Assembly (NCBI GenBank): GCA_949152475.1 | Contig: OX424564.1 | Span: forward strand, 22,566,165-22,630,164 | From: Terebella lapidaria | Lineage: Eukaryota > Annelida > Polychaeta > Terebellida > Terebellidae | DNA: 64,000 nucleotides | Reading direction: 5' to 3' | Part shown: positions 1-10,238 of the stretch, piece by piece | Position numbering within the stretch: the stretch's first letter is position 1 | Layout: each line of letters begins with the position of its first letter | The notes under the pieces: model-generated | The model's database searches: none | Told to the model about the DNA's origin: nothing | The model's input: the letters and a program-made list of their open reading frames with translations, nothing else | Translations under genes and position numbers: made by a program

Positions 1-545
1 CGAGTAACTGAAATTGATTGACATGGCTAAATTTAACATTGGGGTAGATCGCAAAAATATCAGCGGAAACCAGTGTAAACGAGTTAGAAAAATCAGAGTA
101 TAGGCTAGGCCTATGTTTCTGCCAATAGTTCAGGAACTCGCAGGAATATTCTGACATAACTTTTCATATTTCAGCCGAACGACAATATCTCACCAAGTCT
201 CTATTGAAAAAGTTGGCAATCTCCTTCAACCAACACAATCATGTTAGGCCTAAACTTGCACAATAATGCTAAGCCAATTTACTCAACAAAACATGTTCCT
301 CCGTCTCATTATATAGGCCTACTTCTTCGAACTTTTTCTAGCATAGGCACACTTTCGCAACATTTGGTTTGAAAAAAAAACTGTACTTTTGGCTTATCCT
401 TCACCTTTTACCTGTATCACATACTGGATAATTTAAAGGCTGATCAACTTTACATTTTGCATTTGAAAAAAAAAACTACATGTTACTGGTTTGTTAATAG
501 CCTGTCGATGAAATAAATAAAACAGAGTGTTAGAGAATACACGTT
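1..545. other. Intergenic sequence, no gene seen
   Basis: AT-rich sequence with several taggccta words and A-runs. No open frame with coding character. A stretch of about 25 bases near 28-52 closely matches 47,503-47,530 (see findings). Confidence 0.5.
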
Positions 546-743
546 TTTATTAATTGAACTTTCACGGCGAGAAACTAGCGAATCGTGAGTCTCCAAAACA
601 ATAGACGCCGACTATGGTCATCAAATGTATTAGACCCCTAGTATGTGATTGCCACAATAGGGGCCTATATCTATACTTTCTTGCTTGTGGTAAACAAGGA
701 ATCCATTATACACCATGCTGATATCTTTGAATCACTGTTTATT
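546..743 (-). promoter_or_regulatory. Candidate polyadenylation signals of the Kunitz-protein gene
   Basis: Two AATAAA hexamers on the minus strand, at 738-743 (46 nt after the stop) and 546-551 (about 240 nt after the stop), fit a short 3' UTR. Only the hexamers are seen; cleavage sites are not predicted. Confidence 0.35.
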
Positions 744-788
744 CCAGGTACAGAAGGCTTTGTGTTGCGCCTGTCCAGATTCCCTCGA

Positions 789-896
789 TCAGTTGGTGGA
801 CGGCGGTGAAGTCTTGTTGTTGGCAGCCGTCGGGTTCTTGCAAGAGGTGTGGACCATCTTGGGTAAGTCCCCGTACAGGTGTTGATTCAGCACGGC
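789..896 (-). CDS. C-terminal cytoplasmic tail exon with stop codon
   Basis: The acceptor cttctgccatccag ends at 897 and opens a 35-codon phase-0 tail that stops at TGA 789-791. The tail contains LPKMVHTSCKNPTAA, whose K-M-x6-N-P-T spacing resembles the conserved end of amyloid precursor proteins, but the tyrosines of that signal are absent. The annotated open frame over this stretch is in another phase and reads past the true acceptor. Confidence 0.72.
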   Translation of the reverse strand, partial: AVLNQHLYGDLPKMVHTSCKNPTAANNKTSPPSTN

Positions 897-3800
897 CTGG
901 ATGGCAGAAGATACGTGTACACTGCTGTGCAATATTTTTCATAATAGCTGATACTGCAAATCGGTACAAAATCATAGGCTCAAGGGATCTAAATTTAAGA
1001 GAGAAAGTCATTATTTGGTTACAAAATGATAATGTGGTACTAATATATTCTCATTAATGTGGCTCATAACTTTTCCTATTGAATGCTTAACTTTCTTCGA
1101 CTTAAATATTTGACACAATCTACAAAGCCACTTAGGTGTGCTCGTGGTTACCTCCAGAACTTTGTCCTTCTTCGATGTGTCTGATTTCTTGTTCATGTAC
1201 TGAAAATACAGGACATATTTATGTTGTATTTAGAAATGTGGCGGATCATCTGAATCACTCGGGTTCCATCATCCAAAATAGCTGTCCCGCAATATTTCAT
1301 TCTAACGAATTATTCGACGCTGATGTCAAATAATACAGGTCAGTATATCTGGAATCACGACTTTTACATGCCGGGCTGTTGACTATAGGCACCCGACACT
1401 ACATCAAAGAGTTTGCAACAATTGTGGTAGACTCTTTAACTACATGTAGGTGAAGGCCTACTTACCACAATGCTGACGGTAACGAGAACGATGACGGCCA
1501 GGCCGATGACAGCGACCACAGCCATCAGCGTGATGTACTCCGTGGACATGATGTGCGAGGCCTCGCTCACTCGCTCCTCAACAACCTCTTCTGTAAGTAA
1601 GATGCATTATCAATGTCATCAAACACATATCGCAAAAATCCAGTTTATAACTGGAAACGTTTATACATCGTCTCTACTGCATGATTTTTGTTGTTGATTA
1701 TCTGAAGTTAATTGACAGGAATTTTCTCCTTTAGCTGTATCATCTAGCTACTAAGTTCATCTGTAAATACTTAGACTGCCAACTACTCTATTCAAACCAA
1801 CTATTATACGTTGGTTATTAGAATATCAGTATCAGACGTACGACTGTTGGCAGCTTCCACGGCCTGTGCTTCCACCACTTTCTCAGTGGGAGTGTCCAGT
1901 GTGGTCCTGAGTACATTAGCGTCTGGGGCCAGGCCCTGGTCGGAGTCCGTCTCCTGTTGTGCCTGCTTTGCTTCCTCTGCCGTCTCCGGGAACACCGTGC
2001 TTGTGATGTAGATCGTGTCAGGTGAAGCCTCAGAGTCGTCGTTGGATTCAGGTTCCTGTTCTTCTTGCTCCTCCATCTCTGGTTTTTGAGCAGGCATCGT
2101 CGTTCTTGGTCCCTTCGCGTCTGTTGGAACAGATAATTAAAGCGAGAATTCCTTTTAGTAAAGACATAACTTGAGTGGCTTAATTTTTGAACATTGAATG
2201 TTCCACAAACTTCAGCAATCATTAGGTGTATTCATCCGTACACTTACCTAGACAGGTGGAGGCACATTCCTCCCAAGTCTGAAAGTTGTTGGCATTGCCC
2301 GCACAGCCTGTGAAGTAGAAGATGTCACACTTCTGGGTTTCCCGGTTGTAGTACCACCTCGTCTGGAAAGCCTTGCATCGTCCAGGCGCCACCGGCAAGA
2401 GACAGGCGTAGTGGTCAACGTATTCCTCTTCTTCGTCTTCGCCTTCTGTGACCAGAACCAAGGGGCGCGAGGGTCCCTGCTCACGCTCGGGCATCATCGG
2501 GGGTCTCCTGGGCTGGAACTGTGGAGGGAACGGTCGGCTGGGGAGAGGGAAAGGGAGGTTGGGCTGTTGGAAGGGATTGTACATTGTGGGTGGCTGTGGG
2601 TGGGTCATATGATGGTGGTGGTTGGGTATGGGATGCGAGTGAGACATTGGGGGTACTGAGTGGGGCATTGGTGATGGCACGGGGTTATGCTGATATCTGT
2701 GGTGGTTGTTCCACATTGGCTGGTTTCGGATGTTGGGTTGTGGCATTGCTCGGTTGACAGGGTATGAAGTTTGGCCATTTGGGGCATTGAAAGGTGAGCC
2801 TGATTTCTGAGCACGAGTTGGAGGACCATATTGGCCATTTTGTAACTTAGATAAATCCATGTCCTCCGGGAGCATTTGGCTGTGCACCGGAGAGTTAGGT
2901 CCGTGTGGTTTATTGACGAACACTTGTAGTAATGTGAACTTGTTTTTCGGGGATATGTTGCTAAAGTGGCGATTGTCGTAGTTAGATGTTTGCATTTTCT
3001 TGTTTTTCGTGAGACTCGGTGCGAATATCTTTGGCCCTCTCTCATGAGACGGGGACGAGAACATCTCCCTTGGCTCCAGCTGTGGTGGAGGTGGTGGGGG
3101 TCTCACTGGCCGTCCGACTGGAGGCAGTGGAAGGGGTTTCCGTGGCGCCTGCTTTGGAATGGGTAGGGGCATGCGTGGTTTAGGAGGCAGATTTGGCAGT
3201 CTTGTTTCTCGTGGCATAGGTGGCTGTGGAGGGGGAGGAGGTATCATTGGGTTTGGTGGCTTCTCGTTGATGGGCAGCCTTTTTGGTAGCTTCATGAGTG
3301 TCCTGTAGAGTAGGAAATGCAACGGAGCAAAGGGTGGTGGCAAATCATCTGGTCCGTTTCTTCCGTGAAATTCAGCTTCTTTTTCAGGTAGCATATCTGG
3401 TCCTGGGAATCTGGGCATATTTGTCATCGGTGGAAGAAATCTGTCTGGCTCATCCATGTTCTCTGGTGGTACGGCTACCTTTGGCGGAATGAATGATTTG
3501 TCGTTTATTCTGTCACTTATGGTTTGGAATATGGAACGGAATGGCATCATCACCGTTATCCTCTTTGTAGGGAATGGTTTAATTTCCTTTCCTTCTTCAT
3601 GTTCGAAAGGATTCCCAAAAGCTTGAAGCTCATGTTCAAATGGAATAACATCTGAAAATGGAATATTATAAATTCGCGTAATTATGTGTATGCTAGTGCA
3701 TTATATAATAATGTCATGATGATAAAGTAAATCAAAAGAGCCATTTTTGTCGGAGCACGATATACTTGAGAACACAACGACTGAAAGACGCTAAAACCAA

Positions 3801-5467
3801 AATATAAAACAGACACAATGAAATGAAACGAAAAAACAACCAAACACTTTCCTGAAATTTACCAGAGCGCACGTATCATGCGCAAAGCTGTACATGCATC
3901 CGCTACTGACATGCTGAAAAGCAACTTTTTAAATTTCCAAAACAAAGCAAACGAAAAAGAGACCCATGTAACCAAAAAATGCATTTTATTTGGATTTTCT
4001 TGACATAAGTTGCTGGACGGATCTTGGCATGCAGGCAGGAGAACCAGAGCTGGGTAGTTTCCTTAGGCGCATGCATGCTGGCTACTTTGGATACTTATAT
4101 GGTGGGATTTCGTTAGTACCTCGGCAGCTCTGCAGGCATTTTCGTTTGCTGTTGAAACGGTTCCCATTCCCTTGGCATCCTCCGTAGATGAAAGTGCGGC
4201 AGTCTCCCGTTTCCATGTCGAAGTACCATTTCATTTTTCTTGCCTTGCAGAGGCCGACTTCTGGAGGCAATGTACATCTTGGCGATATCAAACGTTTGTC
4301 TTTAGAAATTTGGATATTGTTTTCACTAGGCTCCTTCAGGTTGTCTTCATTCGATTTATCTTTGTCTTTCGCTTCCATAACCGATACATCATACTGGGAT
4401 ACCATCTCACTCAATGTTGCGCGATCTTCAGAATCCATTTTGCCAGGGTTGAATATCGCATCTTCTTCTTTTTTTAGAATCTCTTTGACAGCATCGCCGC
4501 CATCCTTATCGTCCTCCTCATCAGATGTATTTTCCATATCAACAAAGCCACTGTCCTCTTTGTCAGCTGGTTGTTCATCATTCTCTTCCATGGGTGATGA
4601 TTCGCCAGCCTCAACATTTGTTTCGGTTGACTCCATACTGCTCTCATCAGGACTATCCAAGTGTGGCATCGAATCTTCCATCTCCTCGTTCACGTCATCT
4701 ACAGCTTCCAACGACATTGCTCCAAAGTTTGAAATAGCTTCTAAGATTGTTTCTCTATCATCCACTGCAATAGCATCTCCAATTTTGTCCAAGAAGGAAT
4801 CGACCTTCTCGCCGTTATTCTCAGGAAATTCTTCCTCCTCTTCTTCTTCTTCTTCTTCTTCTTCTTCTTCTTCCTTTCCCGGTTCCCTTATCTCGATAGG
4901 TATTTCACTGGCCTTGATTTCCTCGTTTGGTTTTTGGGCCATGGTGTCCTCAGCATGCTGATTTTCCATATCTTGAGTTTGGTCGTCTTCAGGAAGGTCT
5001 CCCTCCTCTTCTTCTGTTTCCCGTTCGTGTGTCTCCAGAGCAGAAACCTCAAACTGTGCCATTGCCTCTCTCAACATCTCACTGTCCTCGGGCTCGATGT
5101 TTTCACCAGTGTTCAAGTATTTCTTGATCAGTTCGTCGTCTTCAGTTCCGTCGTCCATTTCTTCATCTTCCTCAGTTTTTTCTTGAGTATCAATGTTTTC
5201 GTTTGCTGACATATCTGCTTTATCTTCGTGTGAGTCAATGTTGTCCATCTGTTCCTCTGTATGCATGTCCATGGCAGCGGGGTTTTCTTCTGGGATATGA
5301 GCTTCCATCATTTCTTCCTCATCATCTTCAGGTACATCTTGCTCTTCAAGAGCGGATACTTCAAATTGTGACATTGCTTCTTTCAACATCTCTGCATCCT
5401 CTGGCTCAATGTTAACGTCATGTCTTACATATTTGTTGATGATTTCGTCGTCATCGACATCGTACCC

Positions 5468-5508
<41 letters not shown>

Positions 5509-7188
5509 CAGCTTGGTCGTTAGGAACTGGTGCTGTTTCTTCGACTGGCTCTTCATGGTGTGGTTGCAAGTTGTTCTCAGTTTCTGCAGCATCCAGTCCA
5601 TCGTCAATTGGAGCCTCTTCACTTGCGATGGTGACATCGTCGTCTTCATCTACTTCAACCTCCCGTTCTTCGGGTTCAAGCGCTGACACCTCAAACTGAG
5701 ACATCGCTTCTTTCAGCATCTCCTCGTCTTCAGGTCGCATACCATCTCCCGTATTCAGGTACTTCTTGATAAGTTCATCTTGAGCCGTTCCATCGGTGTC
5801 TTCATCATCGTCTTCATCTTCATCAGTTTCTTTGCTTCCATGTACCGGAGCAGATTCTTCTGGACTTGCTTGTTGACTTTCCTCGGGTGAATTTTCTTCC
5901 TCTACTTTACTGATGTCTTCAGTGTGTGTGTCCTGTGGTGTTTCTTGTGAGTCACCAGACAGCGGGTCGGAATCTGTTGGAGCTTCTTCCTTTTCCGTGG
6001 CATCGTCTCCTGTGGAGTAAAAATCTTCCTTGAGTTTTAACAGTGGGTACCCATGAATAGGTTATATTCAGGATTACTATAGGATGGGAACCACATATTA
6101 TTTCACCACATACACTAAGCTTTTGAAATGACCATGGCAATTGACTTCCAATGTGGAAAATAAATTGAAAAATGAAGTAACTTTTTGAATAGTTCTGCGT
6201 TTGCGCAAGTATGTTTGCTGTAATAGCTCTGTAATTAACAGGATCATGAAATATAAATTGAAGAGGAAATCCCGAGGATCAACATCTAGCAAGCCAGCGA
6301 AATTCTACGGGTCGGGAACCTTCACCAGCAAAGCGCAAGCAAAGCTCCATCGGTAACTACCGATCCTTGTACCCGATTGCCATCCCCCCACGTAAGAGGC
6401 TTCACTTCAGCTATACTCAACCAACCCATTAATGATTTACCGATCTGCGGCTGACAGAAGTTGTTGCACTCCTCCTCACTCGGGAAGTTGTTCTCGTTAC
6501 CCTTGCAGCCTCGATAGAGAAAGCGCAGACATCTCCCGACCTTGGGGTTGAAGAACCAGCGTACGTTGTACTCGCCGCACTCGCCTGGGTCAGGCTCCTG
6601 GTGACACCGAGTAGGGACACGGATGGGCTCACGTGCGGGGCCCTGGCAACAGCCTTGGGGTGGGTGGGGTGGGGTGTGATAGGGGTTGCGAGAGGGAGAT
6701 TGTATAATCTGGGTGGCAATATGGTGTCACATGCAGCTTCAGGAACCATGGGAGACTTTCGTGATTTGATATGAAATGTACGTTATGAATAAACATGAAG
6801 TTATATATTTGTCAAGTGATACAACATGACGACAACGTATTTTCAAAATATTATGCTTGATGAATAAATAGAACACCATGTAATTATTTATTTCCCGAAA
6901 TTATTTCCCCATAATTCTATGGATTGTTCATGATCCACGTGTTGTATGTGTGGTAGGACAATAATTTAAATCAATAAGACGGTGTATCAACAAATAGATA
7001 TAAAACATGTACGGAGAGAACAGCATGATCTTCAACTGACATGCACCAATTGATGAAAACATTATGCATCACCCAAACAATCTGTTACTGATAATTAGTT
7101 GCACAAACAAACGTAGTTTGCTGAGACCATACATGTAATACAACTCACCTAGGCCGAAAAGTCCGACAAGAATAAATAGAACCTTCAT
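789..7188 (-). CDS. Three-Kunitz, acidic-repeat, proline-rich type I membrane protein (8 coding exons)
   Basis: Exons in transcription order: 7149-7188, 6441-6653, 4120-6009, 2248-3651, 1842-2120, 1466-1590, 1152-1199, 789-896; total 4107 nt, about 1368 residues. The frame stays open across every junction; the first five introns are phase 1 and the last two phase 0. Order: hydrophobic signal peptide starting MKVLFILVGLFGL, Kunitz 1 (C30-C80), acidic segment with five motif repeats (about 162-650), Kunitz 2 (C663-C713), Pro/His-rich segment, Kunitz 3 (C1131-C1181), acidic stalk, transmembrane helix (about 1294-1317), 51-residue tail. Kunitz folds usually inhibit serine proteases extracellularly; Kunitz 2 and 3 have Lys at P1, which suggests trypsin-like targets. 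I do not recognise the whole architecture. Least certain are the exon 3 donor (GAG|gtacta) and the exon 5 donor (gtacgt). The function is unknown; a membrane-tethered inhibitor or matrix protein is inference. Confidence 0.85.
1152..1199 (-). CDS. Basic juxtamembrane tail exon (16 codons)
   Basis: A 48-nt phase 0-0 exon between ctgtattttcag and GAG|gtaacc. It encodes a Lys-rich peptide (YMNKKSDTSKKDKVLE), a typical stop-transfer/cytoplasmic start right after the membrane helix. Being phase 0-0 it could be skipped without a frameshift. Confidence 0.75.
1466..1590 (-). CDS. Transmembrane exon
   Basis: After the acceptor atcttacttacag, the exon encodes an acidic juxtamembrane piece and then about 24 uncharged residues containing AVVAVIGLAVIVLVTVSIV, a clear membrane-spanning helix. 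It ends GTG|gtaagt in phase 0. With the N-terminal signal peptide this makes the protein type I, Kunitz domains outside. Confidence 0.85.
1842..2120 (-). CDS. Acidic extracellular stalk exon
   Basis: A 279-nt phase 1-1 exon between the acceptor ctgttccaacag (ends 2121) and a donor gtacgt at 1841. The roughly 93 encoded residues are rich in Glu, Asp, Gln, Thr and Ser, as expected for an extended membrane-proximal stalk. The donor was chosen because it alone matches the phase needed by the transmembrane exon and is closest to consensus; read-through would stop at 1804. Confidence 0.7.
2248..3651 (-). CDS. Proline/histidine-rich exon ending in Kunitz domain 3
   Basis: This 1404-nt phase 1-1 exon starts after the acceptor ccattttcag at 3652. 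It encodes a long low-complexity segment rich in Pro, Met, Arg, Asn and His, probably unfolded, and then a Kunitz domain (C1131-C1181) with loop P-G-R-C-K-A and P1 Lys. The donor is a perfect CTAG|gtaagt at 2248/2247. Read-through would add a few residues and stop at 2222. Confidence 0.88.
4120..6009 (-). CDS. Acidic-repeat exon ending in Kunitz domain 2
   Basis: One 1890-nt phase 1-1 exon encodes about 630 residues dominated by Asp and Glu, including a run of 12 Asp (about 5471-5507) and a run of about 15 Glu (about 4834-4873). Five repeats of a motif ending in EMLKEAMSQFEVSALE-like sequence occur, then a Kunitz domain with Lys at P1 (loop G-L-C-K-A-R). The acceptor tttttactccacag at 6010 keeps frame with Kunitz 1. 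The inferred donor is GAG|gtacta at 4120/4119. Without splicing, translation runs 12 codons past the Kunitz domain to TAG at 4082-4084, which would give a soluble product. Confidence 0.85.
4373..4486 (-). repeat. Acidic-protein motif repeat 5 (degenerate)
   Basis: 38 residues starting KEILKKEED and ending TLSEMVSQYDVSVME. The spacing between the K-rich start and the SQ[FY][ED]VS core is close to that of repeats 1-3. It lies between the last acidic linker and Kunitz 2. Confidence 0.65.
4706..4789 (-). repeat. Acidic-protein motif repeat 4 (degenerate)
   Basis: 28 residues starting DKIGDAIAV and ending ILEAISNFGAMSLE. It aligns with the second half of repeats 1-3 (E-A-[IM]-S-x-F-x-x-x-[SA]-L-E) but has lost the PED step. 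Confidence 0.65.
5033..5137 (-). repeat. Acidic-protein motif repeat 3
   Basis: 35 residues beginning DELIKKYLNTG and ending EMLREAMAQFEVSALE. The first 11 residues equal those of repeat 1 and the second half equals repeat 2 apart from conservative changes. Confidence 0.85.
5345..5449 (-). repeat. Acidic-protein motif repeat 2
   Basis: 35 residues beginning DEIINKYV and ending EMLKEAMSQFEVSALE. The second half matches repeat 1 at almost every residue, while the linkers on either side are diverged acidic sequence. Confidence 0.85.
5675..5779 (-). repeat. Acidic-protein motif repeat 1
   Basis: This 35-residue unit (about residues 162-196) begins DELIKKYLNTG, continues with a PEDEEML step and ends EAMSQFEVSALE. 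Together with the units at 5345-5449 and 5033-5137 it defines the motif. The motif has an amphipathic pattern that could form one or two short helices, but this is inferred, not shown. Confidence 0.85.
6441..6653 (-). CDS. Kunitz domain 1 exon (non-canonical P1 glycine)
   Basis: The cysteine spacing C-x8-C-x15-C-x7-C-x12-C-x3-C matches the Kunitz/BPTI family exactly (residues 30-80). The reactive loop reads G-E-C-G-E-Y, so P1 is Gly and P1' is Glu rather than Lys/Arg and Ala/Gly. Trypsin-type inhibition by this domain is therefore unlikely. The exon is a symmetrical phase 1-1 module (213 nt). Its acceptor follows a long C-rich tract at 6654-6690. The longest open frame over this stretch is an out-of-frame shadow. 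Confidence 0.88.
7149..7188 (-). CDS. First coding exon: signal peptide of the Kunitz protein
   Basis: ATG at 7186-7188 opens a hydrophobic run (KVLFILVGLFGL) and the exon ends G|gtgagt in phase 1. It joins in frame to the exon beginning at 6653, giving a small Cys-Cys motif just before Kunitz 1. At 40 nt it is too short to stand out as an open frame; it is supported by the near-consensus donor and the phase match. Confidence 0.8.
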
Positions 7189-10149
7189 TTCTGCAAAATT
7201 AAAAATATAATATTCACCTATTTGTACTGAAACGGTTTCATCTTTTGAATTTATTCCCAGTAAAATTAACGATAAAAATGGTTATGAAATTGATATGAAA
7301 AAAATAAACGAATAAGCCCCTAAATATGGTATACCATTTCGATGCCACAAAATGTAGCACACATGATCAATATCATGATAAACATGTTACCTGTTAAATA
7401 TCCATAAGATTTCATGAAGTTTCTTCGGGCCTATCCCTCGTTCAAAAGTTCAAAACAAACACCACAGTCGAGACAGCCAGGCACAGTTGAAATATTTCAG
7501 CGAGTTCGACACAGCCAAGTACAAATGGAAGAGAGCGTTCGACTCAGTTGCGCGTTATTCCTACAGTAGATAGAATCACAGTTTCGTTCTGGCAGTGTCA
7601 CATGCGCTATATAAAATGTATGTCTGCCGGTTCTCTGCCATATTTTAATATATGAATACAATAGCGTGTATGTGATATGCTATGGGAGTGAGGCAGTCAG
7701 TACCTGTCGGGTTTTCATTGGTCGTTTTCGACCGAACCTGATGAGTTGCCCGGAGGCATGAGACAGCAACACCGTCATTATATCTATTGTTACAGTCGTG
7801 CATTATGGAAATAACATAAATAAAGACATTTCTCCCTTTTGTTTCACTATGTATATTCTGAGAATATTCCATGTACTGTGTTGATGTTTTGTTGAACTGT
7901 TTTAACGTTTGTTCACAACATTTTGAACGAGCTTAAACAATTAATGAATAGTTGAGTCTTTGTTTCAGGCAAAATTAGATATGTTTGAACAGCTAGTTAA
8001 ATTTCGAATTGTTTAGCATTTGTTTTTTTTCTTGTCTGTGCGTGATATTGTATATTATATCAAATGATATCGCGATATCGTATGATATGCAACAAATATG
8101 CAGAATTCGTCAATAGTTCGAATCTAAATAAGGGCATTCCCTCCATTGCATACACAGTCCGCGTGGTCGCATTTAAATATACTGTCTATAAACAAAATAA
8201 ACAGTCTGATTTTATTGACACGAACTGCAATCCTATGAACATAATGAACGGTAGTACATGTCTACGTGCATGCATAATATCCCGCAGGGTCGTCGGTCAA
8301 TTTTTTCTCTCTTTTTCAGTTCCCATCTGGTTTGGGAAGTATTTTTCATAGATGAAAACTAGTATTCGATATTTGTCATGCTCAATTTGTTCCAAAACCG
8401 CGATTAGATTGAGCTAAGTTTGGTATATAAATGTGGATAATTTAGTAGAACAATACAATTAAATTAATATACTCCATAAGTGCGTCTGCTTTGCATAATG
8501 GACGTGCATATGGGAAGGGTCTCGGGGAGCGTAATTGTTCGCAAATAATGAATATGTAAATGAAGGAATGTCTCATAATTTGAGGACTCGCTGCGAATAT
8601 ATAATTAGCTGTAAGCATTCTGCATGCATTTATGACTTTCACGGAGTACAAATGATGAAAATGGTGAATATATTCGTGCTGTTTTATTCAACGCTAGCTG
8701 CAGCTTGCAATGTTCCTTCTTCTGCATATAAACATGGTAAATAATCAATTTAACGAGTTGGAATAGAATATTGATATTTCATATTTACTCAATTCCATAC
8801 ATTCAAGTTCACCATTACGACCGTATATTTTTCATCGAAGTAGATCCATTTGTCATGTCATTAACTGCATTGTATAGTACATGGAGACGAAAGAAATGCA
8901 ACGAGACATTTTTGTTACGCCACATATTTATTTACAATCAAGGCTGGGATTTCAATAATCTTTTCACCGTTTTTGATTTGATACCATCAAACATGCATGT
9001 ATAAAAAATTCTACCAATCAGCGTGATTTTGATTTGAATTTTTCACATCAAACAGCTGTTGTGTAACCTAATATCACTTAAATTGTCTAATGATTCAGAA
9101 CTATACAACAAATATTTGTACATTTCTTCATTCGAAACACACTGCCAATACCTGGATTTTTTATCGTTTCATATTTCATAATTTTAACAGTCGACGTCTA
9201 CACCTTTTTGTTCCACGGCTAAATATATTGATATAGCATTGCTACCTACATGAAGATCTACTCTTATTATACTATATACAATTATTTACAAATTGTTGTG
9301 AAAATATGGCAGTAACGTTTTGAACGATGGGAAAGATCGTTTCGTCGTGTTGATACATATAGCACTACGGTAATTGTTGATAGTACATGTATACACGTAT
9401 ATAGCAATCAATATGCTGTTGTCCACGCTGGGAATGATATGGAATCTGCACATACGTATATACTATATGTACAGTGCATATCCCTGGCTATTCATGTATT
9501 TTACGAATATAGCTCGCACGCTGTAAGAATTTGCCCGCCGTGACCACCTCAGAGTAAAATCATGAATACCACGTTTTAGTTTACACAAATTTGGCACAAC
9601 GATTTTCGTGGATATAACCAAATATCCCGTTCGAATGTATATAAACTACGTTAGCATATACATACCTATGACAGATCTGGATAACAACATATATATATAT
9701 ATATATTGGTTATATACACTGGGTATATAAGTTTGTTCAATTAACGACCGCAGTAATGTAAATCCAATACAGGATAAGTCGTGGCTCAAGTCCCACTACA
9801 AAATCCCGTTCATATTTTCTCTTTGTAAGAATACTAGTGAGTTCGCTCACAACTGATGCACCGCCTGCCATCATGTGTTGTATGGATGTATTTTACCATA
9901 CAAGTCTACTACTGTACTATAATACATATTTACCGACTATGTAATCACCATATGGGCACATACATCGAATGATTGATATGCACGTGCAAAGCAGCATAAT
10001 GGTCACAATTATCACTTCATCGCGAAATAGAGGTAGACAGAAACAAGTTTGATTTTTTTAACTACGGATAAACTAACTATTATTAAACAAAAAACTGATT
10101 GCATTACACATGGTATAGCAGAACGATAACTTCAATATTGTCAACAGTT
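7189..10149. other. Intergenic region between the Kunitz gene and the transporter gene
   Basis: This should include the promoter/5' UTR of the Kunitz gene (just above 7188) and the transporter 3' end. It is AT-rich, with TA microsatellites (about 9691-9707) and only short random frames. I found no coding exon with splice signals and no RNA gene. Confidence 0.5.
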
Positions 10150-10238
10150 CTACAACATATAGTCATTTTCACGGCAGTCATCATCAGTTTGCTTCGACCA
10201 TATATCTAGTGTGTCCCACGAATCGTGAAAAGGACGGA
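10150..10238 (-). CDS. Tentative last exon of the SLC6 transporter
   Basis: If exon 12 ends at ACAA|gtaaat (10909/10908), it can join in frame to an exon after acaag at 10239. That exon encodes 29 codons with an R-P-F-H-D-S-W step and stops at TAG 10150-10152. SLC6 tails often have a Thr-x-Pro...Trp pattern at this place, which favours it. The acceptor has a poor pyrimidine tract. The alternative is read-through of exon 12 to TAG at 10865-10867, adding a short unrelated tail. Confidence 0.4.

Noticed and set aside
739..1011. Minus-strand 90-codon frame
   Set aside because: It overlaps the last Kunitz-gene exon in another phase and crosses the acceptor at 897.
4188..4961. Long plus-strand frame very rich in serine
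   Set aside because: It is the antisense of the acidic-repeat exon: GAA/GAT codons read backwards as TTC/ATC and TCN give Ser-rich runs.
5409..5699. Plus-strand Ser-rich and Ile-rich frames
   Set aside because: Shadows of the poly-Asp run of the Kunitz gene.
6429..6749. Open 106-codon minus-strand frame
   Set aside because: Out of frame with Kunitz domain 1, which is the real coding frame of this exon.
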